A program made the translations under genes and the position numbers. 64,000 nucleotides of DNA. It comes from Paenibacillus sp. UNC499MF. Its GTDB lineage: Bacteria; Bacillota; Bacilli; Paenibacillales; NBRC-103111. The notes under the pieces are model-generated. The model was given only the letters and a program-made list of their open reading frames with translations, made no database searches and was not told the DNA's origin. The stretch covers positions 129,155 through 193,154 of the forward strand of contig NZ_FNVF01000003.1 of NCBI RefSeq assembly GCF_900107975.1, written 5' to 3'. Below, piece after piece: positions 41,096 to 49,204 of the stretch. How positions within the stretch are numbered: the stretch's first letter is position 1; each line of letters opens with the position of its first letter.

Positions 41096-41635
41096 TTATC
41101 TGGCGATTGGGTCAGCCGGTTTTCCTTTGGCCAAGTAAACGGTCACCCAGCAGGAAACGGCCGCGGTCAGGGAAATAACGATGCCCATCAGGAGACCGAC
41201 AAACTGTATGAAAGGATCTTCCTCCGCAGTAGAAGGCGGCAGCAGGAAGATTTGCAGAAGAAGATAGACGCTGAGCACCCAATAAAATGCGCTTCCGATC
41301 CCGCCGATGATGCGCTTCTCTTTCTTTGAGCCCCCTCGCGAGATGCTCATTTGAATCCAGATCAAAAAGCTGATTAACACGCCGACACCCGCAAACAAAA
41401 ACAGCGATAACGCGACATTCATCATCATGGTGAACACCACAAGCGCCGTAATGACAAGGAAAATAACCATGTTCAAGATAAATAAAAAGCCTCCGTACGC
41501 GTAAGGGGATTCCAGTCTGGCCGAAGCGGCCATTCTCGTAAACCACGGGATCGGACGGAACGTAATCCTTCGAACAAGAATGATTTGGATCAGGACAAGA
41601 ACCAGACCGAACAACAACAGAACAGTCACTTCCAA
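41096..41635 (-). CDS. Small polytopic membrane protein, unknown
   Basis: 179 residues from TTG 41635 (AAAGGGAGAG 5 bases upstream); a longer frame to 41863 runs into repeats and lacks a start site. Five predicted helices (about 3-22, 45-68, 72-92, 110-130, 145-168), with short loops and a conserved-looking basic loop SRGGSKKEKR. No family is recognised. It lies between two minisatellite arrays. Confidence 0.65.
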   Translation of the reverse strand: MEVTVLLLFGLVLVLIQIILVRRITFRPIPWFTRMAASARLESPYAYGGFLFILNMVIFLVITALVVFTMMMNVALSLFLFAGVGVLISFLIWIQMSISRGGSKKEKRIIGGIGSAFYWVLSVYLLLQIFLLPPSTAEEDPFIQFVGLLMGIVISLTAAVSCWVTVYLAKGKPADPIAR

Positions 41636-41710
41636 GCACTCTCCCTTTTTACTCTGCATGTTTTCCTGATTATAGCAAACGCGGATACGGTGCAACAAGA
41701 CGAAGCTGGT

Positions 41711-41766
41711 TTTCGGCGGTTTCGGGTCTTTCAGGTGTTTCAGATCTCTTTCGAGTCTTTCAGGTC
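41711..41766. repeat. 9-bp minisatellite (TTTCAGGTC)
   Basis: Units TTTCGGCGG, TTTCGGGTC, TTTCAGGTG, TTTCAGATC, (TC), TTTCGAGTC, TTTCAGGTC, directly upstream of the marR promoter. The repeat length is half that of the 18-bp array at 40823 and shares CAGGT/TTTC elements. Confidence 0.7.
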
Positions 41767-41793
41767 TTTGGGATTTATGCTTCCTGTTTTCCA

Positions 41794-41835
41794 TTGACAA
41801 GTAATAGTTGTTTAACATATAGTTGTTAAGACAAT
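41794..41835 (+). promoter_or_regulatory. marR-MFS promoter with repeated operator sequence
   Basis: TTGACA (41794-41799), an 18-base spacer, TATAGT (41818-41823). TAGTTGTT-(T)AA occurs twice in direct order and TTAAC-N8-GTTAA forms an inverted pair centred on the -10, a fit for autorepression by the MarR protein. Confidence 0.55.
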
Positions 41836-41856
41836 CATTTAGCGCGGAGGGATCAG

Positions 41857-42321
41857 ATGACAACGGAACCCATCTTGTACACGAACGGATTGAACGATTC
41901 CTTGGGCTTTTTGCTCGGCGTGGCTTACCGGAAAATTTCCAATGTGCTGTCGCAGCGGCTGAAAGAGTACGACATCACGCCCGAACAATGGTCGGTGCTG
42001 TACCGGGTCTATGAACATGACGGCCTCATCCAGAAGGATATTGCCGCCAGGGCGGGCAAAGACAAGCCGACGACGACACGCATTCTGGACTCGCTGGAGG
42101 CAAAGCAATTTATAAGGAAGCAGGTCGGGCAGGGCGACCGGCGTTCTTTTCATATTTACAGTACGGACAAAGGCCGTTCCCTGATCGAGGAAACAAAGCA
42201 CCTTGAGCAGCAGACCATACGGGATGCCGCCGCGGGTTTGTCCCAGGAGCAGTACGACCAGCTCATTTCTTTTTTGCACGGGATTATCGGCAACCTTACT
42301 TTGACATCAGAAAGCGAATAG
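41857..42321 (+). CDS. MarR family transcriptional regulator
   Basis: 154 residues, ATG 41857 after GGAGGG. Winged helix: YDITPEQWSVLYRVYEHDGLIQKDIAARAGKDKPTTTRILDSLEAKQFIRKQVGQGDRRSFHIYSTDKGR is the complete MarR DNA-binding region, with the wing DRRS. It is the first gene of an operon with an MFS exporter 13 bases downstream, so it probably represses that exporter and is released by a small toxic ligand. Confidence 0.92.
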   Translation: MTTEPILYTNGLNDSLGFLLGVAYRKISNVLSQRLKEYDITPEQWSVLYRVYEHDGLIQKDIAARAGKDKPTTTRILDSLEAKQFIRKQVGQGDRRSFHIYSTDKGRSLIEETKHLEQQTIRDAAAGLSQEQYDQLISFLHGIIGNLTLTSESE

Positions 42322-42334
42322 GAGTGTCTGCATC

Positions 42335-43636
42335 ATGTCTAAACATCCAGAAAAGCTGGAACTGCTTCACCATCCGGATGCGGGGAAAAGCGAACCGCTC
42401 TGGACGAAATCGTTTATTATGCTTACGTTTTGTTATTTTCTTCTGTTTCTCTGCCTGCAAATGCTGCTGTCTCCCTTCCCCACCTATGCGAAGGACCGGT
42501 TTCATTCGGGCGATTTCACCTTAAGTCTCTTAACCAGCCTCTTCGCCATCTCGGCCATTATTACCCGGTTCGTAACGGCCGCCCTTATGCGCCGGGTGCA
42601 CCGCAACACGCTGCTGTTCTGCGGAGTGGCTTTCGCCGCCGTATCGACGGCGGCTTATTCGTTTGCCGGCTCCATGGGCATGCTGCTGGCGCTGCGCGTC
42701 TGCTTCGGCATCGGCTTCGGGATGGCCAGCACGGTCATGCCGACGCTGGTCTCCCAGATCATCCCCCGCCGCCGAATCGGCGAAGGGGTCGGGTACTTCG
42801 GGCTGTCGAGCAGCCTGGCGATGTCCGTTGGGCCGACCATCGGCCTCGCCATGATCGGCAGCTACGGCTTCGCTCCGCTGACCGCCATGGGCACGGCCGC
42901 CGCCGCCCTGATCGTGCCGCTGCTGCTCGGATCGCGAAGCATCCCGCCCCAGCCGGCTGCCGCTGCCGTTTCGCCTGCCGGTATGGCTGCGGACGGTCAG
43001 GCGCACGGCTCTGCCGGCGGAGCCGTGAAGCGCAGCCGCTTCAACAAGAAGCTGCTGCTGCCGGCTCTGCTCAATGCGCTGCTGTCGGTGACGTACGGCG
43101 GTCTGCTCAGCTTCATCGCGTTGTACGGCAAAGAAGTGCATCTCGAGCAGATCGGGCTGTTCTTCCTCTTCAACGCGATCACCGTTCTCGTTGTCCGTCC
43201 GATCTCCGGCCGCCTGTTCGACAGCAAGGGCCATGCCGCGATTCTCATTCCCGGCGCGCTCATTCTGATCGCGAGCCTGCTCGTTCTGTCCGTTGCGACA
43301 ACGATGCCGGTGCTGATCGTCTCGGCCCTGCTTTACGGTCTCGGCTTCGGCGCTCTTCAGCCGACGACACAGGCCTGGATGCTCCGCGAAACGCCGCCGG
43401 AGCAGCACGGCACGACGAACAGCCTGTTCTACAACTCCATTGATTTCGGAGTCGCTGTCGGCTCCATGCTGCTCGGCCTCGTCGCCTCCGGCACCAGCTA
43501 TGCGGTGATGTACCGCTATGCCGCCGGTGTGATGGTCCTGTTCCTTCTCGTGTACGCCGTTTATATGTTGACACGCCGCCGGAATTCGGGCGCTTCCGCC
43601 ATACCGGCAGTGACCGAGATGGAAGTTACCTCCTGA
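42335..43636 (+). CDS. MFS drug-type exporter
   Basis: 433 residues, ATG 42335 after AGGAG. Twelve predicted helices. The loop 2-3 motif is reduced to ALMRRVHRNTLLF; motif C-like GYFGLSSSLAMSVGPTIGLAMIG in TM5 marks an antiporter of the drug:H+ type. A central charged loop (about 200-235, SPAGMAADGQAHGSAGGAVKRSRFNKK) separates the halves. It is controlled by the cotranscribed MarR. The substrate is unknown. Confidence 0.9.
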   Translation: MSKHPEKLELLHHPDAGKSEPLWTKSFIMLTFCYFLLFLCLQMLLSPFPTYAKDRFHSGDFTLSLLTSLFAISAIITRFVTAALMRRVHRNTLLFCGVAFAAVSTAAYSFAGSMGMLLALRVCFGIGFGMASTVMPTLVSQIIPRRRIGEGVGYFGLSSSLAMSVGPTIGLAMIGSYGFAPLTAMGTAAAALIVPLLLGSRSIPPQPAAAAVSPAGMAADGQAHGSAGGAVKRSRFNKKLLLPALLNALLSVTYGGLLSFIALYGKEVHLEQIGLFFLFNAITVLVVRPISGRLFDSKGHAAILIPGALILIASLLVLSVATTMPVLIVSALLYGLGFGALQPTTQAWMLRETPPEQHGTTNSLFYNSIDFGVAVGSMLLGLVASGTSYAVMYRYAAGVMVLFLLVYAVYMLTRRRNSGASAIPAVTEMEVTS

Positions 43637-43642
43637 AGATCG

Positions 43643-43687
43643 CAAAAAAGACAAGGTCAGAGAATTCCATGACCTTGTCTTTTTTAT
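43643..43687. terminator. Terminator between MFS and NUDIX genes
   Basis: AAAAGACAAGGTCA and TGACCTTGTCTTTT arms, then T-rich; usable for both convergent transcripts. Confidence 0.9.
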
Positions 43688-43706
43688 TCACAGGTAAGCT
43701 AAATTC

Positions 43707-44165
43707 TTAAATCATCCCTGAACGAGCCTCGGCCGCCCAGCCGTAGCTCTCGAACCAGAGGCTCTCCTGCCGCTTCAAAAGCGCCTCGCGCACATAGGGC
43801 ACCATCTCGGCGGGAAGCCTCTCTTCCGGAAACCAGCGGAGCTCTTCGCACTTATGGGGCTCCATGTTGCCGATCTCGCCCTGCCAGCTGCGCGCCCTCA
43901 GGAAAAAGTCGATCCACTCGGAATTCGTGTTTTTGCGGTGCATAATACCGATGATTTCGAGATCCTCGGGCCGGATGTCAATTCCCGCCTCTTCCTTTGC
44001 TTCCCGCACGGCGGCCGCTTTCACTTCTTCTCCGCCGTCGATTCTACCGGCCACGACACTCCACTGGCCGTCCGCGAATCCCGTATTTTTTCTCTTTAAT
44101 AGAAGCGTTTCCCCATTGCGGGACAGAAAAACATGAACGGAACCGTAAAATATAGGTGTTCTCAT
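43707..44165 (-). CDS. NUDIX hydrolase
   Basis: 152 residues. The Nudix box is complete: GRIDGGEEVKAAAVREAKEEAGI (Gx5Ex7REUxEExGU, about 40-62). It starts MRTPIFYGSVHVFLSRNGETLLLKRKNTGF, typical of MutT-like enzymes that clean up oxidised or non-canonical nucleoside diphosphate derivatives. Single gene; the substrate cannot be predicted. Confidence 0.92.
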   Translation of the reverse strand: MRTPIFYGSVHVFLSRNGETLLLKRKNTGFADGQWSVVAGRIDGGEEVKAAAVREAKEEAGIDIRPEDLEIIGIMHRKNTNSEWIDFFLRARSWQGEIGNMEPHKCEELRWFPEERLPAEMVPYVREALLKRQESLWFESYGWAAEARSGMI

Positions 44166-44468
44166 TTTTTAAAGCCTCCATGGAATTGAACATTAAGCAA
44201 AACTTTTCTGAAACATATTTCGTTTCATATTATGAAAAACCGTTTAGTAGTAAGTGGATCTTTGCAGATTAGCCTGCAAGCTCCTGATTTTTGACTTTAA
44301 ATTTATGAAAACAAACGCTTTTCCCCTTAAATTTCAAACATTCTGTGGCGGAGGTTGATCGTTTCCAAAAAAAAATTGAAAAATCTATCGTTTTTTTAAG
44401 TTTCCTTTAATATTCGTAATCTATACTATTTTCAAAGATTGATCTATCTTACAGGAGGTAGAAATCAC
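44166..44468. other. AT-rich intergenic region, 300 bp
   Basis: Divergent promoter region of the NUDIX gene and the 75-aa gene. A TATACT (about 44421) may be the -10 of the latter. No other feature is seen. Confidence 0.4.
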
Positions 44469-44696
44469 ATGAAAACCATAATCGTATTTAACAATCAAAA
44501 AATACCCGTCTTTTATACAGAAGCGAGCAAAAAAGCGTTAAGCTTACTGAAAATTGCTTTGGAAGCGAAATGGAACAACGGAAAACGCGCTGTAAAGACG
44601 TGTCTGGAGAACCTTATCTCCATCGAAATCGAGGGAACGGAAGCGATTCTGCATTCCCGCCGCGAAAGCGATACGCTGGCTTTGTCTCTCTACTAA
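44469..44696 (+). CDS. 75-aa protein of unknown function
   Basis: ATG 44469, with a very strong ACAGGAGGT 9 bases upstream. Sequence starts MKTIIVFNNQKIPVFYTEAS; it is basic in the middle (LEAKWNNGKRAVKTCLENL) and ends SDTLALSLY. It has a beta-alpha-beta look and one cysteine. No membrane segment. It is monocistronic, with a clean terminator. Not recognised. Confidence 0.7.
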   Translation: MKTIIVFNNQKIPVFYTEASKKALSLLKIALEAKWNNGKRAVKTCLENLISIEIEGTEAILHSRRESDTLALSLY

Positions 44697-44756
44697 TCCA
44701 GTCACGAATATTCTGTCACGAACAAATCGATCAAGGCCTCTTACATACGGCCCCGC

Positions 44757-44784
44757 GAAAAAGATCCCTTTCGGGATCTTTTTT
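44757..44784. terminator. Terminator between two small genes
   Basis: AAAAAGATCCC-TTTC-GGGATCTTTTTT; works for the 75-aa gene and possibly for the convergent 51-aa gene. Confidence 0.9.
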
Positions 44785-44810
44785 GTATGTAGCGCGGTAA
44801 TTTTCGCGGC

Positions 44811-44966
44811 TTAACGCTTCTCGTTAACCGCTTCATTGCGGAGCGCCTGCTCGAAATCGGCGATGGTTTTTTTAAGCATCGGCCCTTTATGGCCCGAAAG
44901 CATCCGTTTGTTTTCCTTCTTCAACACCGCCAAAATAAGCTCCTTCTGATCCCGGCTGAGCAGCAT
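44811..44966 (-). CDS. 51-aa protein of unknown function
   Basis: A small gene from ATG 44966, with AGGGAGG 8 bases upstream, to TAA 44811. The peptide MLLSRDQKELILAVLKKENK ... GPMLKKTIADFEQALRNEA is helical and highly charged, as in small cytoplasmic helical proteins found throughout Bacillales. It is convergent with the 75-aa gene. No function can be assigned. Confidence 0.7.
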   Translation of the reverse strand: MLLSRDQKELILAVLKKENKRMLSGHKGPMLKKTIADFEQALRNEAVNEKR

Positions 44967-45130
44967 GATCCCAACCTCCCTTTCCCCGGCAAATCTTTTG
45001 CACGTCAGCCTGTGAGGCCGGATGCCTTCCCTTCCTTGTTACGGGAGTCCCCCTATTTTATCATGTTCGCCGCTCGGCGGGATAGACCCGGAAACTTTGC
45101 AAGCCTCCAGTCATATTTTCCGCGCTAGTT

Positions 45131-45149
45131 TGATATAGATACAATATCA
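45131..45149. promoter_or_regulatory. Palindrome upstream of the aldehyde dehydrogenase
   Basis: TGATAT-N7-ATATCA lies 60 bases before the gene start in its promoter region: a candidate repressor site of unknown type. Confidence 0.35.
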
Positions 45150-45210
45150 CGGATGACAAGCTATGAGAGCTGAGCCGAGCATGATACCTTTCCTAAGGAG
45201 GCAGTGTGAA

Positions 45211-46695
45211 ATGAACGAACTGACCCTGACGGTCCGACCCAAAATCCAAAGATTTCTGAACGGAACGAAGCGGCTTTTCATCGACGGGGAATTCGTCGAT
45301 TCCGTTTACGGGCGCACGTTCACGACCCCGAACCCGGCAACGGGCGATATTTTGGCGGTCGTAAGCGAGGCGACCGAAGAAGATATCGATCTGGCGGTAA
45401 AAGCCGCCAGGCGCGCTTTCGACGAAGGCCCCTGGTCCGCCGCCAGCGCCGCGGAACGGAGCCGGCTCATTTACCGGCTGGCCGATCTCGTCGAAGACAA
45501 CCTCGAAGAGCTGGCCCAGCTTGAGACGCTCGACAACGGCAAGCCGATCGCGGAAACGCGCGCCGCCGATCTGCCGCTGGCCGTCGAGCACCTGCGCTAC
45601 TTTGCCGGCTGGTCCACGAAAATCGTCGGTCAGACGATCCCCGTCAGCGGCGGGTATTTCAACTACACGCGTCATGAGCCGGTCGGAGTAGTCGGGCAGA
45701 TTATCCCGTGGAACTTCCCCCTGCTCATGGCGATGTGGAAGCTTGGCGCCGCGCTGGCTTCCGGCTGCACCGTCGTGCTCAAGCCGGCCGAGCAGACGCC
45801 GCTCTCGGCCCTCTATCTCGCCGGGCTGATCCAGGAAGCTGGCTTCCCTCCGGGCGTGGTCAACATCGTGCCGGGCTACGGGGAGACGGCGGGACAGGCG
45901 CTCGTCAACCACCCGCAGGTTGACAAGATCGCCTTCACCGGCTCCACGGAAGTCGGCCGCTCCATCATGCGGCAGGCCGCGGACCGCTTGAAGAGGGTCA
46001 CGCTGGAGCTGGGCGGAAAATCCCCGAACATCATCCTTCCCGATGCCGATTTGTCCCGGGCCATTCCGGGGGCGCTTTCGGGGATTATGTTCAATCAGGG
46101 GCAGGTCTGCTGCGCGGGCTCCCGCCTGTTCATCCAGAAGAAGATGTTCGACAACGTCGTCGCCGACCTAGTGCTGTATTCCCGCAAGCTCAAGCAGGGC
46201 GCGGGGCTTAGCCCCGACACCCAAATCGGGCCGCTCGTATCCGAGGAGCAGCAGAACCGGGTGCTCGGCTATATCGAGCGCGGTCTGGAGGAAGGCGCCG
46301 AACTGCTGACTGGAGGAACGAACCCGTTCGAGGAAGGCTATTTCGTGGCGCCGACCGTTTTTGCCGGTATCCAGGACAGCATGACCATCGCCAAGGAAGA
46401 GATATTCGGGCCGGTGGTGACGGCTCTGCCTTTCGAAGATCTGGACGATGTGATCGCCCGGGCCAACGATACGGATTACGGACTGGCTGCCGGACTGTGG
46501 ACCGAAAACGTCAAAAACGCCCACTATATCGCGAGCAAGCTGCGCGCCGGAACCGTGTGGGTCAACTGCTACAACGTATTCGACGCGGCTTCTCCGTTCG
46601 GCGGTTACAAGCAGTCCGGCCTCGGACGCGAAATGGGGTCTTACGCGCTGAACAATTACTGTGAAGTCAAAAGCGTCTGGATCAACTTGAACTGA
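45211..46695 (+). CDS. NAD(P)-dependent aldehyde dehydrogenase
   Basis: 494 residues from ATG 45211 (AAGGAGG upstream; the open frame extends to 45163 but without a site). The family motifs are complete: [20 protein letters not shown] with the conserved Asn, [24 protein letters not shown], catalytic Glu in [10 protein letters not shown] and nucleophile Cys in [12 protein letters not shown]. It is closest in look to DhaS/BetB-like enzymes oxidising aliphatic or aminoaldehydes. Monocistronic, with a perfect terminator. Confidence 0.93.
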   Translation: MNELTLTVRPKIQRFLNGTKRLFIDGEFVDSVYGRTFTTPNPATGDILAVVSEATEEDIDLAVKAARRAFDEGPWSAASAAERSRLIYRLADLVEDNLEELAQLETLDNGKPIAETRAADLPLAVEHLRYFAGWSTKIVGQTIPVSGGYFNYTRHEPVGVVGQIIPWNFPLLMAMWKLGAALASGCTVVLKPAEQTPLSALYLAGLIQEAGFPPGVVNIVPGYGETAGQALVNHPQVDKIAFTGSTEVGRSIMRQAADRLKRVTLELGGKSPNIILPDADLSRAIPGALSGIMFNQGQVCCAGSRLFIQKKMFDNVVADLVLYSRKLKQGAGLSPDTQIGPLVSEEQQNRVLGYIERGLEEGAELLTGGTNPFEEGYFVAPTVFAGIQDSMTIAKEEIFGPVVTALPFEDLDDVIARANDTDYGLAAGLWTENVKNAHYIASKLRAGTVWVNCYNVFDAASPFGGYKQSGLGREMGSYALNNYCEVKSVWINLN

Positions 46696-46724
46696 ACCGG
46701 ATTTACGGCTCGGCCGGCATCAGG

Positions 46725-46753
46725 CTCTGTCCCAAAGGGACAGAGTTTTTTTT
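46725..46753 (+). terminator. Terminator after aldehyde dehydrogenase
   Basis: CTCTGTCCC-AAA-GGGACAGAG followed by eight T. Confidence 0.95.
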
Positions 46754-46881
46754 GATGCGCAAAAATATAACGGGATAATAATCGGTATTTCCGATTGATT
46801 CCATCAAAACTTTCGGATTTTCCGATACCGTTTTTGATTGTACACTTGAATAAACAACTTACAACAAATGGAGGTATTCCC

Positions 46882-47352
46882 ATGAAAGAAATCGCGGCAA
46901 GAATACATGACAGGACTTATGAGATCGCATCGCTATTGGAGACGGCGGAAAATTCGCTGCTTACCAGACGTCCGGGACCGGATAAATGGTCCGTTAACGA
47001 AATTCTCGGACATCTCTGCGATTCGGCTCTCAATAATCTGCCCCGTTTTATCGTAAGCCGGTATGCCGCCCAGCCAGCCGTGTTCCAGCCTTACCTACAG
47101 GATTTCTGGGTAGCCGCACAGAATTACCGGGATGCGCCTTCGGAGGAAATTATCGCCTTGTGGGGAAGCCTGAACCGCCAGGCTGCACGGGCTATCGCGT
47201 CCGTTACTCCGGAGCAAGAGAAACTGCTCTGTAAAATCGGAGAGAACGAGCCGGTCACGCTCCGCTGGCTTATTGAGGATTACGAAGAACATCTGGAACA
47301 TCATCTGGGACAGATTATCCGGTTGAAAGAGCAGCTCGAAGGAGAAATTTAA
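46882..47352 (+). CDS. DinB-like (DUF664-type) metal-binding four-helix protein
   Basis: 156 residues from ATG 46882, with TGGAGG upstream. Four-helix bundle with the family metal ligands: His in GPDKWSVNEILGHLCDSA and the paired His near the end in DYEEHLEHHLGQI. The family includes thiol-dependent transferases (bacillithiol S-transferase-like) and DinB stress proteins. Single gene with a downstream terminator. Confidence 0.88.
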   Translation: MKEIAARIHDRTYEIASLLETAENSLLTRRPGPDKWSVNEILGHLCDSALNNLPRFIVSRYAAQPAVFQPYLQDFWVAAQNYRDAPSEEIIALWGSLNRQAARAIASVTPEQEKLLCKIGENEPVTLRWLIEDYEEHLEHHLGQIIRLKEQLEGEI

Positions 47353-47473
47353 CAAACGGCCGCTTCAGGAAATATTCCCGCCGGTTTTTATACCGAGTGA
47401 GGCTCCCGGCGAGGGTAGTTCGCGGCGTGAAGGAGTCGGTCGACCACAACCCGAGTTGTCATCTTCGGCACCG

Positions 47474-47505
47474 AAAAAGCCTGTTGAATAAATCAACAGG
47501 CTTTT
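47474..47505 (+). terminator. Terminator after the DinB-like gene
   Basis: AAAGCCTGTTGA-ATAAA-TCAACAGGCTTT, then T-rich. Confidence 0.9.
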
Positions 47506-47525
47506 CTCCGTTCCCCGAAGAGGCT

Positions 47526-47791
47526 TCAATCTTCCACGACCAGCACGATTTTCCGCGGCCGTGACCGGTTTCCATTTCCGTGTGCGCTTAGGCCGCCCGG
47601 CTCAGAGGGAACGTTGGCCCCACGTGGATGGCGAGCTGTCCCCGGGTATACAGCTCAACCGGCTCGGCCAGTCGTTCCGCCGACCGCCCGCCGCCTTGAC
47701 GCGCACTCTCACTTCTCCCGCGCTTGCCTGCGGCGCTGCGATTTCCAGCGGTTCCAAGAACGTCCGGCGGGCCAAACTCGGTAAACCCCAT
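47526..47791 (-). pseudogene. Decayed zinc-type alcohol dehydrogenase/quinone oxidoreductase
   Basis: From ATG 47791 on the minus strand one reads MGFTEFGPPDVL; after a frameshift follows EPLEIAAPQASAGEVRVRVK, the second strand of the GroES-like domain. The text then jumps to the family's C-terminus: ELYTRGQLAIHVGPTFPLSR, an in-frame TAA where Glu is expected (AA*AH), METGHGRGK, and after another shift IVLVVED and TGA at 47526. About 230 central codons, including the Rossmann fold, are missing. It lies divergently next to a LysR regulator that probably once controlled it. Confidence 0.8.
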
Positions 47792-47833
47792 AACTTTCTT
47801 CCTTGTTTCCTCCTCTTTTATGCGGCTCCACGA

Positions 47834-47896
47834 GCTGCTTATGCTGCACTTGCTGCATTTGTTGCATTTGCCGCGCTTGCTTCACATGCTGCACTT
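47834..47896. repeat. 9-bp minisatellite (GCTGCACTT)
   Basis: Seven units: GCTGCTTAT, GCTGCACTT, GCTGCATTT, GTTGCATTT, GCCGCGCTT, GCTTCACAT, GCTGCACTT. It lies between the decayed oxidoreductase and the LysR gene. In one minus-strand frame it encodes QMQQMQQVQ-like text, but no gene is supported. Confidence 0.75.
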
Positions 47897-48028
47897 GTAC
47901 GCAGCCGGTCGCACATCTTCTTCACGGTTGCCTGCTCCCTTATCCGCATTTTATAATGGAAGCCTGATAATAAAAACTACTTCTTGCCGCATATCACTCA
48001 TTCCTTCAGGTATATAAGAGGAGGGCAC

Positions 48029-48925
48029 ATGGAAATTTTGCAGCTCCAGTATTTCCGTACAGTCGCCAGGCTGCAGCATATGACCAAAGCCGCCGAAGAG
48101 CTTCACATCGCCCAGCCGGCGCTCAGCAAAACGATTGCCCGTCTTGAGAACGATCTGGGCGTTCCTCTCTTTGACCGCCAAGGGCGGAAAATCACCCTCA
48201 ATGCGTTCGGGAGAGCCTTCCTGAACAAAGCGGAGGTCGCCCTCACCGCGCTGGAAGAAGGCCGCAAGGAAGTCGCCGATCTGGCCGGCATGGAGCAGGG
48301 CAGCATTTCCATCGCTTCGCCGGTCCTTAACCGGCTGTCGGGTCCTTTGGGCGAATTCCTCGCCCGGTATCCCGATATCCGGCTCCGGCTCACGCAGGTG
48401 CCGACGGAGGATTTGGCCGGTATGCTCGAAAAGGGTGAAGCCGATTTCTGCTTCACCGCTTATCCGGTCGCCCGGCCCGGAATCGTCGAGGAGCCTGTCC
48501 TCAGCGAAGAAGTTTTTTTGGCCGTGCCTCCCGGGCACCGATTCGCGGACCGCACGAGCATTGCTTTGCGCGAAGCGGCCGGGGAGCCTTTTATCGGGTA
48601 CAAAAAAGAGCACGTCTTCCGTCAAAGAGACGACGCGCTGTTCCGGCAGGCGGGCATGACGCCCGATTTCGTCTGTGAAGTAAACGAACCGTCGGCCAAA
48701 GCCGCACTCGTCCGTGCGGGACTCGGCGTCGCGTTCGTCGGAGCCTGCAACCGCAGTGAAGAGCCGCCGACGGCGCTTATGGTCCGGATTCCGATTTCGG
48801 AACCGGCCTGTTCGAGCTCTTATCAGCTGGCCTGGCATGAGAAACGCTATTTATCCAAAGCCGCTCAAAAATTCCGTGATTTTATCCGTTACTATTTTTC
48901 AACCGGTAATGACACGGAGACTTGA
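48029..48925 (+). CDS. LysR family transcriptional regulator
   Basis: 298 residues from ATG 48029, with AGGAGGG 5 bases upstream. The N-terminal helix-turn-helix MEILQLQYFRTVARLQHMTKAAEELHIAQPALSKTIARLENDLGVPLFDRQGRKI is classical, followed by a type 2 periplasmic-binding-like effector domain (about 90-290). The divergent neighbour is a ruined oxidoreductase gene, so the original target may be lost; other targets are possible. Confidence 0.92.
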   Translation: MEILQLQYFRTVARLQHMTKAAEELHIAQPALSKTIARLENDLGVPLFDRQGRKITLNAFGRAFLNKAEVALTALEEGRKEVADLAGMEQGSISIASPVLNRLSGPLGEFLARYPDIRLRLTQVPTEDLAGMLEKGEADFCFTAYPVARPGIVEEPVLSEEVFLAVPPGHRFADRTSIALREAAGEPFIGYKKEHVFRQRDDALFRQAGMTPDFVCEVNEPSAKAALVRAGLGVAFVGACNRSEEPPTALMVRIPISEPACSSSYQLAWHEKRYLSKAAQKFRDFIRYYFSTGNDTET

Positions 48926-49119
48926 AACGGGCCGAGACTCCGGCAACGCTACTACAACCGTCGTTCCTCACGCATTTTTTGCTAAAAAGAATGCCTATCT
49001 GTACCTGTCCGTTCGGCTCCGCCCCGATTTGAGAAGTATGGGTCCCCCGTCTGCCTATACTTTGGGTAGAAAGCCGCCATACTAACGCAATAACGGTAGC
49101 TTCCTTGGGGGTTTCTGGT

Positions 49120-49168
49120 TATAATGATTCAAGCGAAACGGATACGGATGTACATCCACGTCGTTTCG
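49120..49168 (+). promoter_or_regulatory. azgA-like promoter -10 and 5' mRNA hairpin
   Basis: TATAAT (49120-49125) is followed, at about +2 of the expected transcript, by a hairpin with CGAAACG/CGTTTCG arms (49134-49140 and 49162-49168) and an inner perfect palindrome GGATGTACATCC (49146-49157). It may stabilise the mRNA or be an operator. It is not a purine riboswitch (no conserved junction sequence). The stretch 48926-49119 holds nothing else recognisable. Confidence 0.45.
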
Positions 49169-49204
49169 AGGGTGGGCCGAGGGATATTTCAGAAAGAAGG
49201 ATGA

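Noticed and set aside
47561-47956. Forward Ala-rich open frame of 131 codons before the LysR gene
   Set aside because: It is antisense to recognisable oxidoreductase remnants and a 9-bp repeat, which produces the Ala-rich text.
48926-49204. Purine riboswitch upstream of the AzgA-type permease
   Set aside because: The conserved aptamer junction and loop sequences are absent; only a simple hairpin is seen.
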